Of a DNA stretch of 64,000 nt, positions 11,034 to 21,168 are shown piece after piece; position 1 is the stretch's first letter, and every line of letters begins with the position of its first letter. The notes beneath the pieces are model-generated. The model was not told where the DNA came from. It ran no database searches and worked only from the letters and a program-made list of their open reading frames with translations. The DNA is from Chytriomyces cf. hyalinus JEL632 (Eukaryota > Chytridiomycota > Chytridiomycetes > Chytridiales > Chytriomycetaceae): the NCBI GenBank assembly GCA_025435555.1, contig JAIWWG010000001.1, forward strand, positions 372,001 to 436,000. The letters run 5' to 3'. The position numbers were made by a program, and so were the translations under genes.

Positions 11034-13278
11034 ATGGACCCTCTCTCAGCTTCGCTGAACGACCTTGAGACGGACGACGAGCTTGATGCAAGCGATTCAT
11101 ACAACCCCCTCTCGTCCAGTGTTATCGACCATGTGCTTGAGGACCCGCGTGCCATCACCCCGATTACCCATCTGAGCGTCCTTGACCCGTCCACCAGCAG
11201 TAACTACTCCGAAGATATCACCTCACACTTTCCGGAAAATCCCGTATTCGATTCGAATAACGTCGTGGCAGGGTCGACAGATGGTGTTGATGCAGATGAG
11301 CAATCCGATTCTGAAGCAACAGCAGATTTGCTTTCTCACAACCCGCACTTTCCACGGGTAACCAATATCTTTTGCATTTGACCGTCCATTATTGATTTTA
11401 GTGGTTGAATGATGGAGTTGTATGTGTATTAATTCGTGGGTATCCCATCCTCCAGAAACTCAAAGCTTGCTGCTCATTCGACAGGATACTGACAACGCTA
11501 TCGCCCTCAATTTTCAACCCGCCGCTTAATTCAAGCACCATTCCTGATCAACCGAAGCCTGCCATTTTGATTGAAGAGGTACATCACTCTCACCTTTCCA
11601 AGAACCAATTCTAATTCATCCGCAATTCAAAGACGCAAATCACCTCAGACCTCGGTTCCTCATCTTACGTTGCCTATATCATTCGCGTAGATATCCCAGA
11701 TCACTCCATTCATCTCGAATCCCGGCACAGATACTCAGATTTTGAAACCTTTAATCGCCTCCTCAGACGAATGCATCCCACAATCCTTGTTCCCCCAATT
11801 CCTGAGAAGCATAACATCACTGATTTGGCAGTAGGATCCTTGTCGGTTATGTCCACTTCTTCAGCGGCGGCTGCTTCTTCAAAATCGAAACACGACCCCA
11901 AACTAATTGAATTTCGCAAACGCGGACTGCAATCTTTCTTGAACCGCGTTGCTGCGCACCCTATTTTGGGTCGTGAGCACGTATTCCATGCTTTCTTGGA
12001 CCCGCAAGGCAGTTCTTGGGCAGAAGTGTTGAGTGTCTCTGGGCAGGCGCATTTTTTGAAAGTCAAAGATGTGAAAAAGACAGCAACGGGGAGTTACAAA
12101 ATCACGGATTCATTGCTGAAAAATCCTGGTGCGCTTTTATGCAAGTTTGGGTCAGGGGAACGATTTCTAAGCAAACTTTCCCTCCCCACATAGATCCACA
12201 CTTTCTCGCGTCTGAAGAGTACACGTATAAATTTGGTCAGCAACTGGCACTCCTTACGAAATACCACAAGCGCATGATTCGGCACTTATCCGACAGTGCA
12301 ATCGCCAGCGCAGATCTTGGGGCAACCTACAACGGCTGGTCTCTCACCGAGCAAGGCCCAAGCAGCGTCTTAAGTCCACATATTGAAGCTCTTGGTGAAG
12401 CCATTGATTGCACCGTCACCAGCACCCACAAACTGGTCCATGCTCTCGAACAGTATGTCACAGAACCATTACGTCAGTACGAGAAACTGACGGGGGCCAT
12501 TGAAACCACTCTCAAATGGAGGCACGCGCTCCATGTGGAGTATGAGGCGGCGACAGAGGGACTCGTTGCGAATCGTGCGACGCTTGCAAAGATGGAAGCG
12601 ACAGAAACCGAGGCTGCACGAATTGCTGCAAGAGTGAAGGCGGAGATCAATGACGTTTCTGGTATTTCTGGTCTTCATCAACAGGAGCATGAGCAACCGA
12701 CAAGCCATTACGGCAGTATTGTCGGAGCTTCATCGTCTGCAAGCTCTGCCCCACAAGATGAATCGGACCCGTACGCTGAAACCCGCCGAGCTCTCGCAAA
12801 CTACAATTCATCCAGCACAGTTACAGGGGGAGGAAACAGCCTCATTGGTGCCTCCTCTACCACTCCGACACCCACCAACAACAAATCCGTCTTCCCACCG
12901 ACCGCCAGCATCTACTTCACCCTGTCCACCTTCAACAACCTCATCACTTCTGACAAGGATCCAGAGAGCACCCGGCACAGTACCATGCAGCGCACACGTG
13001 ATAAGATTCGCAGCCTCGAATCTGAACGCATTGGTCATTTGAGTAAGTTGGGTGCTGCAAATGAAGCAATTCAACGCGATTTGGACCGGTTTCAGCGCGA
13101 TAAGATTTGCGACTTTAGAAACATGTTGTTGATGTATGCAGTGGCAAATCGGGATCATTCAAGGAGATGTTTGGGGGCGTGGAAAGAGGCTGCAGAGGTC
13201 GTTGGAGCTGGTGATAATGATGGTGGCGAGAGTTCTACGAATGCTTTGGAGGAAGTTGCGGATGAAGCGGCGTGGTGA
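11034..13278 (+). CDS. PX-domain sorting nexin, SNX41/ATG20-like
   Basis: Exons 11034-11357, 11456-11578, 11633-12128 and 12194-13278; 675 residues. The acidic N-terminal 110 residues look disordered. The PX domain (about residues 150-290) has RHRYSDFETFNRLLRRMHP and VPPIPEKH, the Arg-Tyr-Ser and proline blocks that bind PI3P. The segment FLDPQGSSWAEVL after it is typical of fungal Snx41/Atg20. The C-terminal half is helical and fits a BAR domain (TKYHKRMIRHLSD, then EQYVTEPLRQYEKL). Such proteins act on endosomes in cargo recycling and selective autophagy. A Ser/Thr/Gly-rich insert interrupts the BAR region. Exon 2 could instead start at 11402, because that site is in the same phase; the longer intron was preferred. 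Confidence 0.85.
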
Positions 13279-13882
13279 ATATTGTCCCTCAACTTCACCT
13301 TCTTCTTATACTGTCTCTCTCTCCCTCTCCCTCTCTCTCACGTTTCTTTTTTTTTTTTTTCGCAACTTTTTGTTTTTCCAACACCCAGTGTCTCTTCAAT
13401 ACTTGGGTTGAGTGTTTGCTTTCTGATATATACACACATCCATCTGTTTTATAAGGAAACCAAAAATAAAATGAAAATAAATGACATGACTGGATAGTGC
13501 ACGGACACAACCTGTAGGCTGCTTCGAATGCGACGAAAGTGCACCTGAAGTTTATCGCTGTGCTTACCAGCGCCTTTAAAGTCACCTGCTAGTGGCATGC
13601 TGGCCAATCCGACAATCGGTGAGAGTTTCCTTTCCGCATTCAGTCGGTGGTAGAATGGATAACACCGGGATAAAGAAAGTCGCGAACAATTAGCGCTATC
13701 AGGTTCATACTTTTTAAAATGGGATAGTCGCGGAATTGTGCTTTTGTAGCCGAATCATGGTCCTGTGAGTTTAAAATTTATCACGACAAAAACAATTGCG
13801 GTCCGTGCTTTTGAAAGTTGCAAGAGCCTTATTTTTGTGACGGGTGCAGACAACCTTCCAGCCAGCTCGACGAGTCAGGTGC
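13279..13882. other. intergenic with pyrimidine tract
   Basis: About 600 bases between the sorting nexin stop and the bZIP start. A CT/T-rich tract at 13308-13360 follows the stop. No gene or RNA gene seen. The 3' half should hold the bZIP gene promoter. Confidence 0.5.
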
Positions 13883-14908
13883 ATGTCTGAGACTACTGCC
13901 GGGCGCCGGCGCAATAAGTCTTCATCGCCAGCAGTTTCCGACTTGACCGAACGGAACCGATTATTTCAACGGGCCCATCAACGAAAAAAAAGGCAATACC
14001 TGGCTTATCTTCAGGATCACTGCAAAGCTTTGGAAGAGAGACTCCAAGTTGGATGGGATGGCAGTAATGGGCATTTTGAGGCTACCTCAGCTGACGCACA
14101 TCGTCCTCCCCTTACACTTCCGTCTTCTACACCAGCAGACTCCCAGTTGAATCTATCGCAGTTTTATCCCTTGAGTAGCACTGCTCCAATTCGTTCATAC
14201 AACCGCAAAACTCCTAAGCGAACCGACAATTTGAAACATTCCAAAAAGTCCATCAAGAATAGACTCGCACAACAAGCCAGGCGGGCAAGGATGAGAGAAG
14301 AAATCAAGGCATTAGAAATGCGTATAGGAGCGCTCACGTCAGAACTGCCCTCATCAAGTCATGGCGCCTCTCGTTCGGAACGACCTCGTCAAATCGACTT
14401 GGAGTGTCATAAAATCAACCCGACCAAAGACCCTTCAACAGAAACACACATTTTTTCGCCTGAATCAGCCTCTTTGCCTCCTGTGGACCATGACGCCACT
14501 GGTGCCGGAGAGACTGCGTCCAGTGACGCTGGTCATGGGCTACCGACGCTAGCAAATGAAATTATCAATTCAGATACTGTGGCAATGAAGTTGCACGAGA
14601 AATCGAGAACTGGCAGCGGCAGCTCCGCCCCGAACTACTTTTGGCCACCTTATCCGTCCCATCAGCCGCACTACACTGACTATGTCACGGGCCACCCCGC
14701 AACACATCCATGGTACTATGGCAACATTCATCCTGATTATTCAACATACTTCTGGCCGTACTATCCTTGTGCACCATCAGGTAATTATTATATGCTCCAA
14801 AGACCGCCAACAGGCTCTACTCCATATTATCAAGCCGGGGACTGGAACTATCGCGATTATTGTGGCAACTTACATCCCGCGCCAACATCCAACGGCTTTA
14901 ATCTGTAG
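13883..14908 (+). CDS. transcription factor with two Yap/Pap1-type bZIP domains
   Basis: Single exon, 341 residues; the ATG at 13883 is the first in the open frame. Two basic-region/leucine-zipper motifs are visible. The first has NRLFQRAHQR at residues 25-34 with zipper leucines at 43 and 50. The second has NRLAQQARRAR at 126-136 with leucines at 144 and 151. In both, the invariant Asn lies 18 residues before the first zipper leucine and the next leucine follows after 7, which is bZIP geometry. NRxxQRA is the basic-region style of the Yap1/Pap1 group. The zippers are short. The tail from about residue 245 is very rich in Tyr, Trp and Pro. No Yap1-like cysteine-rich redox domain is evident. 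Role: sequence-specific DNA binding in the nucleus. Targets are unknown. Confidence 0.75.
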   Translation: MSETTAGRRRNKSSSPAVSDLTERNRLFQRAHQRKKRQYLAYLQDHCKALEERLQVGWDGSNGHFEATSADAHRPPLTLPSSTPADSQLNLSQFYPLSSTAPIRSYNRKTPKRTDNLKHSKKSIKNRLAQQARRARMREEIKALEMRIGALTSELPSSSHGASRSERPRQIDLECHKINPTKDPSTETHIFSPESASLPPVDHDATGAGETASSDAGHGLPTLANEIINSDTVAMKLHEKSRTGSGSSAPNYFWPPYPSHQPHYTDYVTGHPATHPWYYGNIHPDYSTYFWPYYPCAPSGNYYMLQRPPTGSTPYYQAGDWNYRDYCGNLHPAPTSNGFNL

Positions 14909-15646
14909 CGTTGATGCAATCACCATGAGTGAATAAAGCGGAATCTTCGACAAACTGTTCCATTTGGATTTAGTATTGCTTTCATCACGCATTTACGTCG
15001 AAATCAATCAAGCATGATTTTGGCGCATAGATGGGTACCTTTTCCAACTACTTCTGGCTTCTACTTTTCTGTTCTGGCTGACTTGTCAACAGTTTTGCCA
15101 ACCAGCTCCTGTCCAAACACGTAGCGGAGGACTTGACTGCTTTCATGCTCACGTGAGCAATCGCGCACGTTTGTCGTGTTTTCTTATTCGGGGTCGTATC
15201 AGAAGTATGGCTACATTTGGGGAAGTGAATACCCTCGCACTATTGAAAATCTCACTTCATGTCATGGTCACGTTGGTACCCCACGTTAACTATTTCATGC
15301 AGTACCATCGGCTGCGATGGGCTTAGAATTACTTTCAGGAACAGGCCCAAGTCAGCCAATGAAACACCGTCTGTAAACGCCAGCAGAAAATCGAACGACA
15401 CAAGAATTAGGGGGATTGTCCTTAAACCCTCTCCTCCAACGGATATCTGCGCAGATGTGTTGCGGGTAATTATATTTATATGTGTGCGATCAGCACCGCC
15501 GCATAAATGACTCAGGTTGGTGCATGGATGTTCGATAAATATTCTGTTTTTCAAACTGGGTGAAATTGTCAGCAACGCAACATTGACCAATCCCATTATT
15601 TTCCAACAAGAGTGAGGAACATTGCGACGAGAAACTGACAGAAACC
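14909..15646. other. intergenic
   Basis: About 740 bases between the bZIP stop and the small membrane protein start. A minus-strand frame of about 114 codons (15596-15252) has no recognisable similarity. Nothing else seen. Confidence 0.5.
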
Positions 15647-16180
15647 ATGTCTGACGAGGTTATCCTCATCCAAACTCGCTCTAAAGCCTTTGATTCCGAC
15701 TCTGCGGAAAACATCGACGCTCCAGACCCCGCATCATTCAATCGTTCCGAAGCGCTTGGCGGAGCTCTATTAACTGTCGCGCTCACCCCGCTCTTGTCTC
15801 CTTGGCTGCTTCTGCTCTGCCATGGCAATTCCAAACACGCACTTCGTGCCAGCTACACTCTCGGCATCGCAATCGGATTCGCTACTTACGGCCTCATATT
15901 TATCATCCTTGCATCTTTGGTCACATCATCGCTTCAGACCATGTGTGTGTCAATGATTTACGATTCAGCTATGGAACAAGTGGACTCTCGCGCCAAAGAG
16001 TCACTGACCACAACGAAAATCGCCGAGGTGAAAGAACTGGTCGGCACAGTCTGCTCCTTGTGCTTGGCGTATGTGCTGTACGCGTTTATCGCGTGTGCGG
16101 CTCTATTTCTTGGCGTGGGCGCGTGCATGTGCAGCAGAAGCAGAAAGATGCTGAAGCGCCGGAAAGTGTCGGCGTTCTGA
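15647..16180 (+). CDS. small membrane protein of unknown function
   Basis: Single exon, 177 residues, start at 15647. I do not recognise the family. After a 40-residue polar N-terminus there are three strongly hydrophobic stretches: about residues 42-62, 70-95 and 133-158. A polar, charged loop with SRAKESLTTTKIAEVKEL lies before the last one. The C-terminus is cysteine-rich then very basic (CMCSRSRKMLKRRK), suggesting a cytosolic tail. Length and composition are coding-like. It converges on the LAMTOR5-like gene. Confidence 0.6.
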   Translation: MSDEVILIQTRSKAFDSDSAENIDAPDPASFNRSEALGGALLTVALTPLLSPWLLLLCHGNSKHALRASYTLGIAIGFATYGLIFIILASLVTSSLQTMCVSMIYDSAMEQVDSRAKESLTTTKIAEVKELVGTVCSLCLAYVLYAFIACAALFLGVGACMCSRSRKMLKRRKVSAF

Positions 16181-16282
16181 GATAATGTGTGTGTATGAGT
16201 ATCTGGGGCGTCAGCGTGCTTCGTTGCGAAAGTTTGGGTGATCTGTTGCTTTATTCACATGGGACGACACACGGGCAAATTA

Positions 16283-16788
16283 TCATGCAAGCTGGTGAGT
16301 CTTGGAGGTGACTGCGACCGTCGTTCCGCCCTCCGAACGAATGAGCGTTGTGCTGAAGGATCCTTCCGGTGAGGCTGTGTAAATACATGAATAAAAATAA
16401 ATACCTGTCACTTGATCGCACAGCAACAACCACATCTGCGTCCCGACCAGAATCTGTTTCGAGAGAGAGCGCATTCGAGGACGAAGCGCGCGATAAGATG
16501 CGGTTGATCAGATTCGCTCGTGTTGCGATTGCAAGGACGGTGCCAGACATGGACGATTTCGCATTGCCAGACACTGGACAATATAATATGAGAACAGTAA
16601 AGGAGCGCATAAATGAAAAACGGAGTTACCGGCGAGACAGAGACCCTCAGAGTCGCTCACGACCACGCCAGTCACGGAATGCTGTTCGCCGAGTCTGATA
16701 GTGTGCTGAGTCAGGCCCAAACGCAAGCTGTTTGATGGCTTTGGCGCACGTACATGTCAGTCAGAGTTGTTTCGAGTGCTGTCTCCAT
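16283..16788 (-). CDS. Ragulator subunit LAMTOR5-like (roadblock fold)
   Basis: Exons 16788-16754, 16694-16630, 16573-16405 and 16352-16283; 112 residues. No single open frame shows this protein; it appears only after splicing. The N-terminus METALETTLTDI, then VTGVVVSDSEGLCLA, follows the human LAMTOR5 pattern. The middle helix is LAIATRANLINRI, and the C-terminal strand EGGTTVAV matches the last strand of that family. LAMTOR5 is part of the Ragulator complex that anchors Rag GTPases on the lysosome or vacuole for TORC1 control. The last intron is uncertain: a GTCGGG donor further upstream in exon 3, joined to an acceptor at about 16379, would remove a 13-residue insert and give another valid frame. 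Confidence 0.7.
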
Positions 16789-16818
16789 TTTCCTGCTTTT
16801 TTATAAACAGTGTGGCTG

Positions 16819-17232
16819 ATGACGCATCAAATAGTTACAGCTCTCAAGAGTCCCCTTTATTCAACAACAAACTCTGCACCCACATCGAGTATGCGTTTGG
16901 ATTGCGCCGTGATCCATGGTTCCACTGAAGATGGATCCTTCAAAAGAAGTTCATGTGGGAAGGGCAACACAAAGAGAACGAAGGAGGTAAGATGTAAACG
17001 GCAGCCCTGGCAATCAAGCAAACAACAAAAACGTTTGCGATCGCGCTCCAAAAAAGAAGCAATGGAGCCAACGGGTGATCAATCTTTGCCGATTTTGACA
17101 CTCAGAAGAGGAGAAGGCCTCACCCCTCCGAGCCTTCCTCCCGCGCTAGAAGCAGCAGGAATCAGGCTCGAACGAGTTAAAGAGGCCCCCGCCCCTCGCA
17201 GTCCTGGAGGAGTTGTGTGGACTGTTGAGTAA
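16819..17232 (+). CDS. hypothetical protein, doubtful
   Basis: An open frame of 137 codons from the ATG at 16819. It starts only 30 nt from the oppositely oriented LAMTOR5-like start, so a later start (16888 or 17061) may be right. The first half is polar and basic. The last 56 residues (from ATG 17061) have a coding-like mix with LPILTLRRGEGL and RSPGGVVWTVE. A good donor GTAAGA at 16987 suggests an intron could lie inside. No family recognised. It could equally be a chance frame. Confidence 0.25.
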   Translation: MTHQIVTALKSPLYSTTNSAPTSSMRLDCAVIHGSTEDGSFKRSSCGKGNTKRTKEVRCKRQPWQSSKQQKRLRSRSKKEAMEPTGDQSLPILTLRRGEGLTPPSLPPALEAAGIRLERVKEAPAPRSPGGVVWTVE

Positions 17233-17595
17233 CATTACCGGCAGGCGTGGAAGTGGGGTTGGGAGCAGTTTGTTTGAATAGGAGGGCGGTAATGCGAGAG
17301 GGAGAACGATGATCCGCTTTAACGAGTGGTGGAACAGAGGGAGTCCATCAGACGTCAAGACGGCTCTTTTCTTCTTTTTTCTTTGCAACTTTTTTAATGT
17401 CAGGAAGTGTGCAGGCGGGTATTTATGACGACAATAATGACCATACAAGCGATGAATACAGCGACACTGAGAGCGGCGAACATAAGAATAGGGCCGAAAA
17501 TCTTTGTTTATTCCTCTTATTTGATACCGAAAGGCACTGCACAGCATGAATTCCGGAATCATAGCTACTTCTTATAGAACGAGTTAAAAGAAGAT
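17233..17595. other. intergenic
   Basis: About 360 bases downstream of the chitinase stop. On the minus strand a hydrophobic frame of 27 codons from an ATG near 17480 to a stop near 17403 is visible but too short to support. Nothing else seen. Confidence 0.4.
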
Positions 17596-20249
17596 CTAGC
17601 AACGCGCCGACGCTGGAGTGCATTGGTACTGCAGCGCGTAGGCACCGTTGACAGTGACGTAGCTGCATTGGCACTGGTTGCTGCAAGCACGAGCTCCAAA
17701 GACAGTGCAAGATGCTCCATTGAAGATTTCACCGCCGGTGGCAGCGGAGGTAGTAGCTGGTGCAGCCGAGGAAGTGGTGGGCTTGGCGGAGGTTGACGGA
17801 GCAACCACTGACGAGGTGACAGGAGGAACCACGGAGGAGGAGGGGGCAGGTCCAGAACCGCAAGCTCCAACTTGCTTCCAGCTGGCATCTGCAGTGTTTG
17901 GTTCAGTGTTGGTCCACCAGTTAGCGACCCAGTTAAAGCCCTTGTTTGACACCTGAGCACCACCGCTGTAGGCAGCTCCCGAGACCCAGGCGGCAGTGCA
18001 TGGAACACCAGGGGCGGCAGTGGTAGTTGGCTTTGCAGAAGTGGCGGCTGGGCTGGATGTTTGAGCGGCAGAGCTACTTGGCTGAGCGGTCGTGATAACG
18101 GCTGTTGTAGTTGACTTCGCGGTAGAAGACGCAGGTGGGGCAATTGTAGAGGTGGCGGCACCGGTTGAGGCACAGAGTCCTTGCTGTGGGAGTCCTGGCT
18201 GTCCTGGCTGAGTTCCGGCGGGGACCCAGTAGGTACAGGCATAGTTATAACCGTTGTAGCTGAACTTCATGCCGTTGGTGTACTGCTGGGTTGGGCTGTA
18301 TGGGTCAGCACAGGCTGGGGGGCCCGATGGTGCTGGTCCCGGTGGTCCAATGGGAACAGTGTCACTGGATCCTGGGAGGACGTCATTGACAAGGATTGGG
18401 ATGGAGCCAGAGCATCGAGGAGTGTTCGCTCCCAAAACGGCTTTGCAAAGAACTCTTGCGAGGGTGGTAACGTGAATATCGCTGGGGGAAGCTTGCGGTT
18501 TGAACAATTCCCACTGGAAGAGACTGGTTAGAATTCAACCTAAAAATGATAATTAGCATAGAGACTCACGAAGAATCCACCCTTGTAGTATGGCTGGGTG
18601 TTGGAAATGATGGCACCGGCAAGGGCGTTGGTCAGTGGCATGGAGTGAGCAGCGTCAATAGCAGGAGGTGGGTAAGCAGGGGTTCCGATTTCATATCCGA
18701 CGTTGGCAACGACTCCCGCGGCAGTGTGCTGAGCCATGTAGAAGTTAACCTGTCCGTCCAAGGAGCAGGTAGCAGGAGCAGGTGGGCAGTTAACGGTGGA
18801 GTTTGAGAGGTCGTAGGTCATGATGTTCCATCCACCAGCGTTAGCTCCAGTTCCAACAAATGCGACAAGGTCCGGGTAGGAGGGGACCATGTTCAGGGTG
18901 AGACCTTTGTGGTTTCCTCCCCACCAAGTTCCAGCCCAAGCACCTGCATGAAAGTTAAGCATATTGGATAAACGCATCAATCACAATGGGCTCACCCGCA
19001 GCAGAAGCAGCAGTCGAAAGCTTCAGCGAAGGGTAGATGTTCTTGATGTTGATTCTCATGTTTTCCATGATTGCAGAAAACTTGTAGACGGTTTGGTAAA
19101 GGGTGCATCCGTTTCCACAGTTCTTTTGAGCGGAAGTGTCCGTCTTGAACATGTCGGCGTGCCTGAAAATGCCGCGAAACTGTTAGTTTTTCGTCAAACA
19201 GACACAGACCTCAAAAAAATGCCCACCAGAATTCTTCATAGTCAATGTCCACTCCGTCAAGACCCAAGTCCTTGGCAACATAAACAAAGTCCTGTGTAGA
19301 TCAGTTAGCGTGTGGTCCTGTCAACCGGGTAATGGCTCTCACTTGGTATGGGTCGCGGCCCTTCTGCGCCCACACGTTGGATCCAGGCACGGTGACGACA
19401 CCGTTCTTTTCGGTCGTGTACTTTGCACCACCGACAAGTTCAGGGTGCCACACTGGCTTCTCTGGCATCTTGCTGTTTTTGGTCACGTAGTCCTGGGCTT
19501 GCTTCCATGTGGCACTGTTTGCTGGCTCTGGGAAGATGGTGAAAGAGTCGAACGTGTTTCCGTTGCTGGGTGGCTCGCAAGAGTAACAGAACTGGTTTCC
19601 TTCATTACAGGCACCGATTTGGCCGCCTCCGTACTTTTGAATGGTGGATTGATAAGTTGGTGTGGTGGTTCCGTAGTTGTAGATGGAGTAGTACGCGTAA
19701 GACCATGGCCTGAGAAACATGTGAGTGAAAGGATTTCAATGAAAGGTAAGGGGGAATTTACCAGCAGTTGTAGTCCCATCCACCCATGGCAAGGAAGACT
19801 TCCACACCTCCCGCTTGAAGCTTTTGAACGTATTGCTTAATTTCAGCGAATCCGTAATCTGCTTGGGTGCTTGAATACCAAGTCAGTTGCGGCGACAAAA
19901 CATAATGCGAATCATTGAGCTCACTTGTTGTAGTTGAGACCAACTCCAACAAGGGTGTTGGAACCTGGCTCATAGTACAAGTCAGGGCGCACGAATGAAA
20001 GCCAGACGCGGTTGATTGGCAAGTTCGCAGCGTTGTCGGCCAGCAACTTGAGCTTCACTGGGTCACCCTTGTTGAGAAAGCAATGAGGGGTTAGATACAG
20101 GCTGAATTCATGCTGGTGCCGCAGCAGGTTACACTCACGAAGAGGGCGTATCCACCAACAACCTTTCCGTCAGTGACGGGTGGGTTGGCAAGGGCCGTGA
20201 CAGAAGACACTGCAGTTGCAGCGGCGAGAACGAGCGAGGAAAGAAGCAT
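17596..20249 (-). CDS. GH18 chitinase with C-terminal chitin-binding modules
   Basis: Exons 20249-20139, 20067-19925, 19869-19762, 19709-19343, 19291-19227, 19162-18996, 18943-18570 and 18513-17596; seven introns, 750 residues. A signal peptide (MLLSSLVLAAATAVSSVTA) opens the protein. The GH18 barrel shows FLAMGGWDYNC and the catalytic motif DGVDIDYE (Asp255 to Glu262, the last being the acid/base). The active site is therefore intact. After the barrel come an aromatic module (about 512-545, YNGYNYACTYWV), a Ser/Thr/Pro linker and a CBM5/12-like module (617-664, AAWVSGAAYSGG then FNWVANWW). A second linker and a cysteine-rich module (about 706-750) end the protein. It is secreted and should cut chitin, either of the own wall during growth and zoospore release or of food. 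The Cys-rich module was not assigned to a family. Confidence 0.93.
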
Positions 20250-21168
20250 AGAGTTGTTGTATCAGGTTGTGTTTGGTGCTTTCCCTGCGGTGGAAGGGCC
20301 CTTTTAACCATTTTGCGTGTGCTCAAATGTCAGCGAGAAAATCTGGCATGTGCATGTGACGGGCCACATGACTGGCTTCGACAGATCAGGTGACAAAGTT
20401 TGACAGCAAATCCAAATGTCCATAACAGCGAGCACACCCGCTTCGGCGTGTGCTGCAGGTCAGTCTGATTGTGCTCTACCTGGAGGCGGCATCGGGTCTA
20501 GCGGTGCGGGGGTCCATTGGGCGGTAGACGTTGAGTGAGAAGGAAAGCCGCATTCAAAGGCAAGCTCAAAAAGATGTGCCACCCAAACCAAGCAAGGGCT
20601 CAATATAACAACTTATTCAGCACGGCCATGCTCGGAGGCATTATCCCCGAGACACCAGTTGAAGATGCCGGGCAATTGTTGCCGTCGAACACAAAGCGTA
20701 AGAGGTGTTAGTCGGTGTCCATTAACCAAACAATAGACCCTTGAAGCACACTTAGGGCAGGCGGGCATCTTCAAGCCACGGATTGGTGAGTTGAATGGAC
20801 AGCATCTCCTTATTATCCATTACGACGAGACGAATAGCTTCCCGCACGCAGAAAGCTCTTTTAACCTTTTACCAATAAATAAAAAGCGGTGGATTCCATC
20901 ATCACTATCCCTGCCAGCATCACACCAACACAAAGCCTTCGACTGCACGCCACTCCTTCCAACGACGCTAGACTCGGAACTGCAGCTTGAGAAGCAGACG
21001 CATCAACTGCAAAACAAAGATTCTTGTCCGATCATGCCAGCGCAGGTTGTCAAGGCCAATTCTGACAATCGGAGCCAACTCTGTGTGACCCTTTTGTTGA
21101 CAGGTCAAAACAAAAAACAATTTTGAAAAACACGTGTTTGCATCTTAGAGGCAGTCACTGAGAAAACA
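20250..21168. other. intergenic, divergent promoter region
   Basis: About 920 bases between the divergent chitinase and F-box genes. A plus-strand frame of about 110 codons (20791-21126) has no recognisable similarity and ends just before the F-box gene. No RNA gene seen. Confidence 0.5.

Noticed and set aside
17400-17500. Short hydrophobic minus-strand frame (about 27 codons from ATG) after the chitinase
   Set aside because: Too short, in-frame stop just upstream, no room for another exon before the chitinase stop, no family match.
20791-21126. Plus-strand open frame of about 110 codons upstream of the F-box gene
   Set aside because: No recognisable domain, and the position fits promoter and leader of the next gene.
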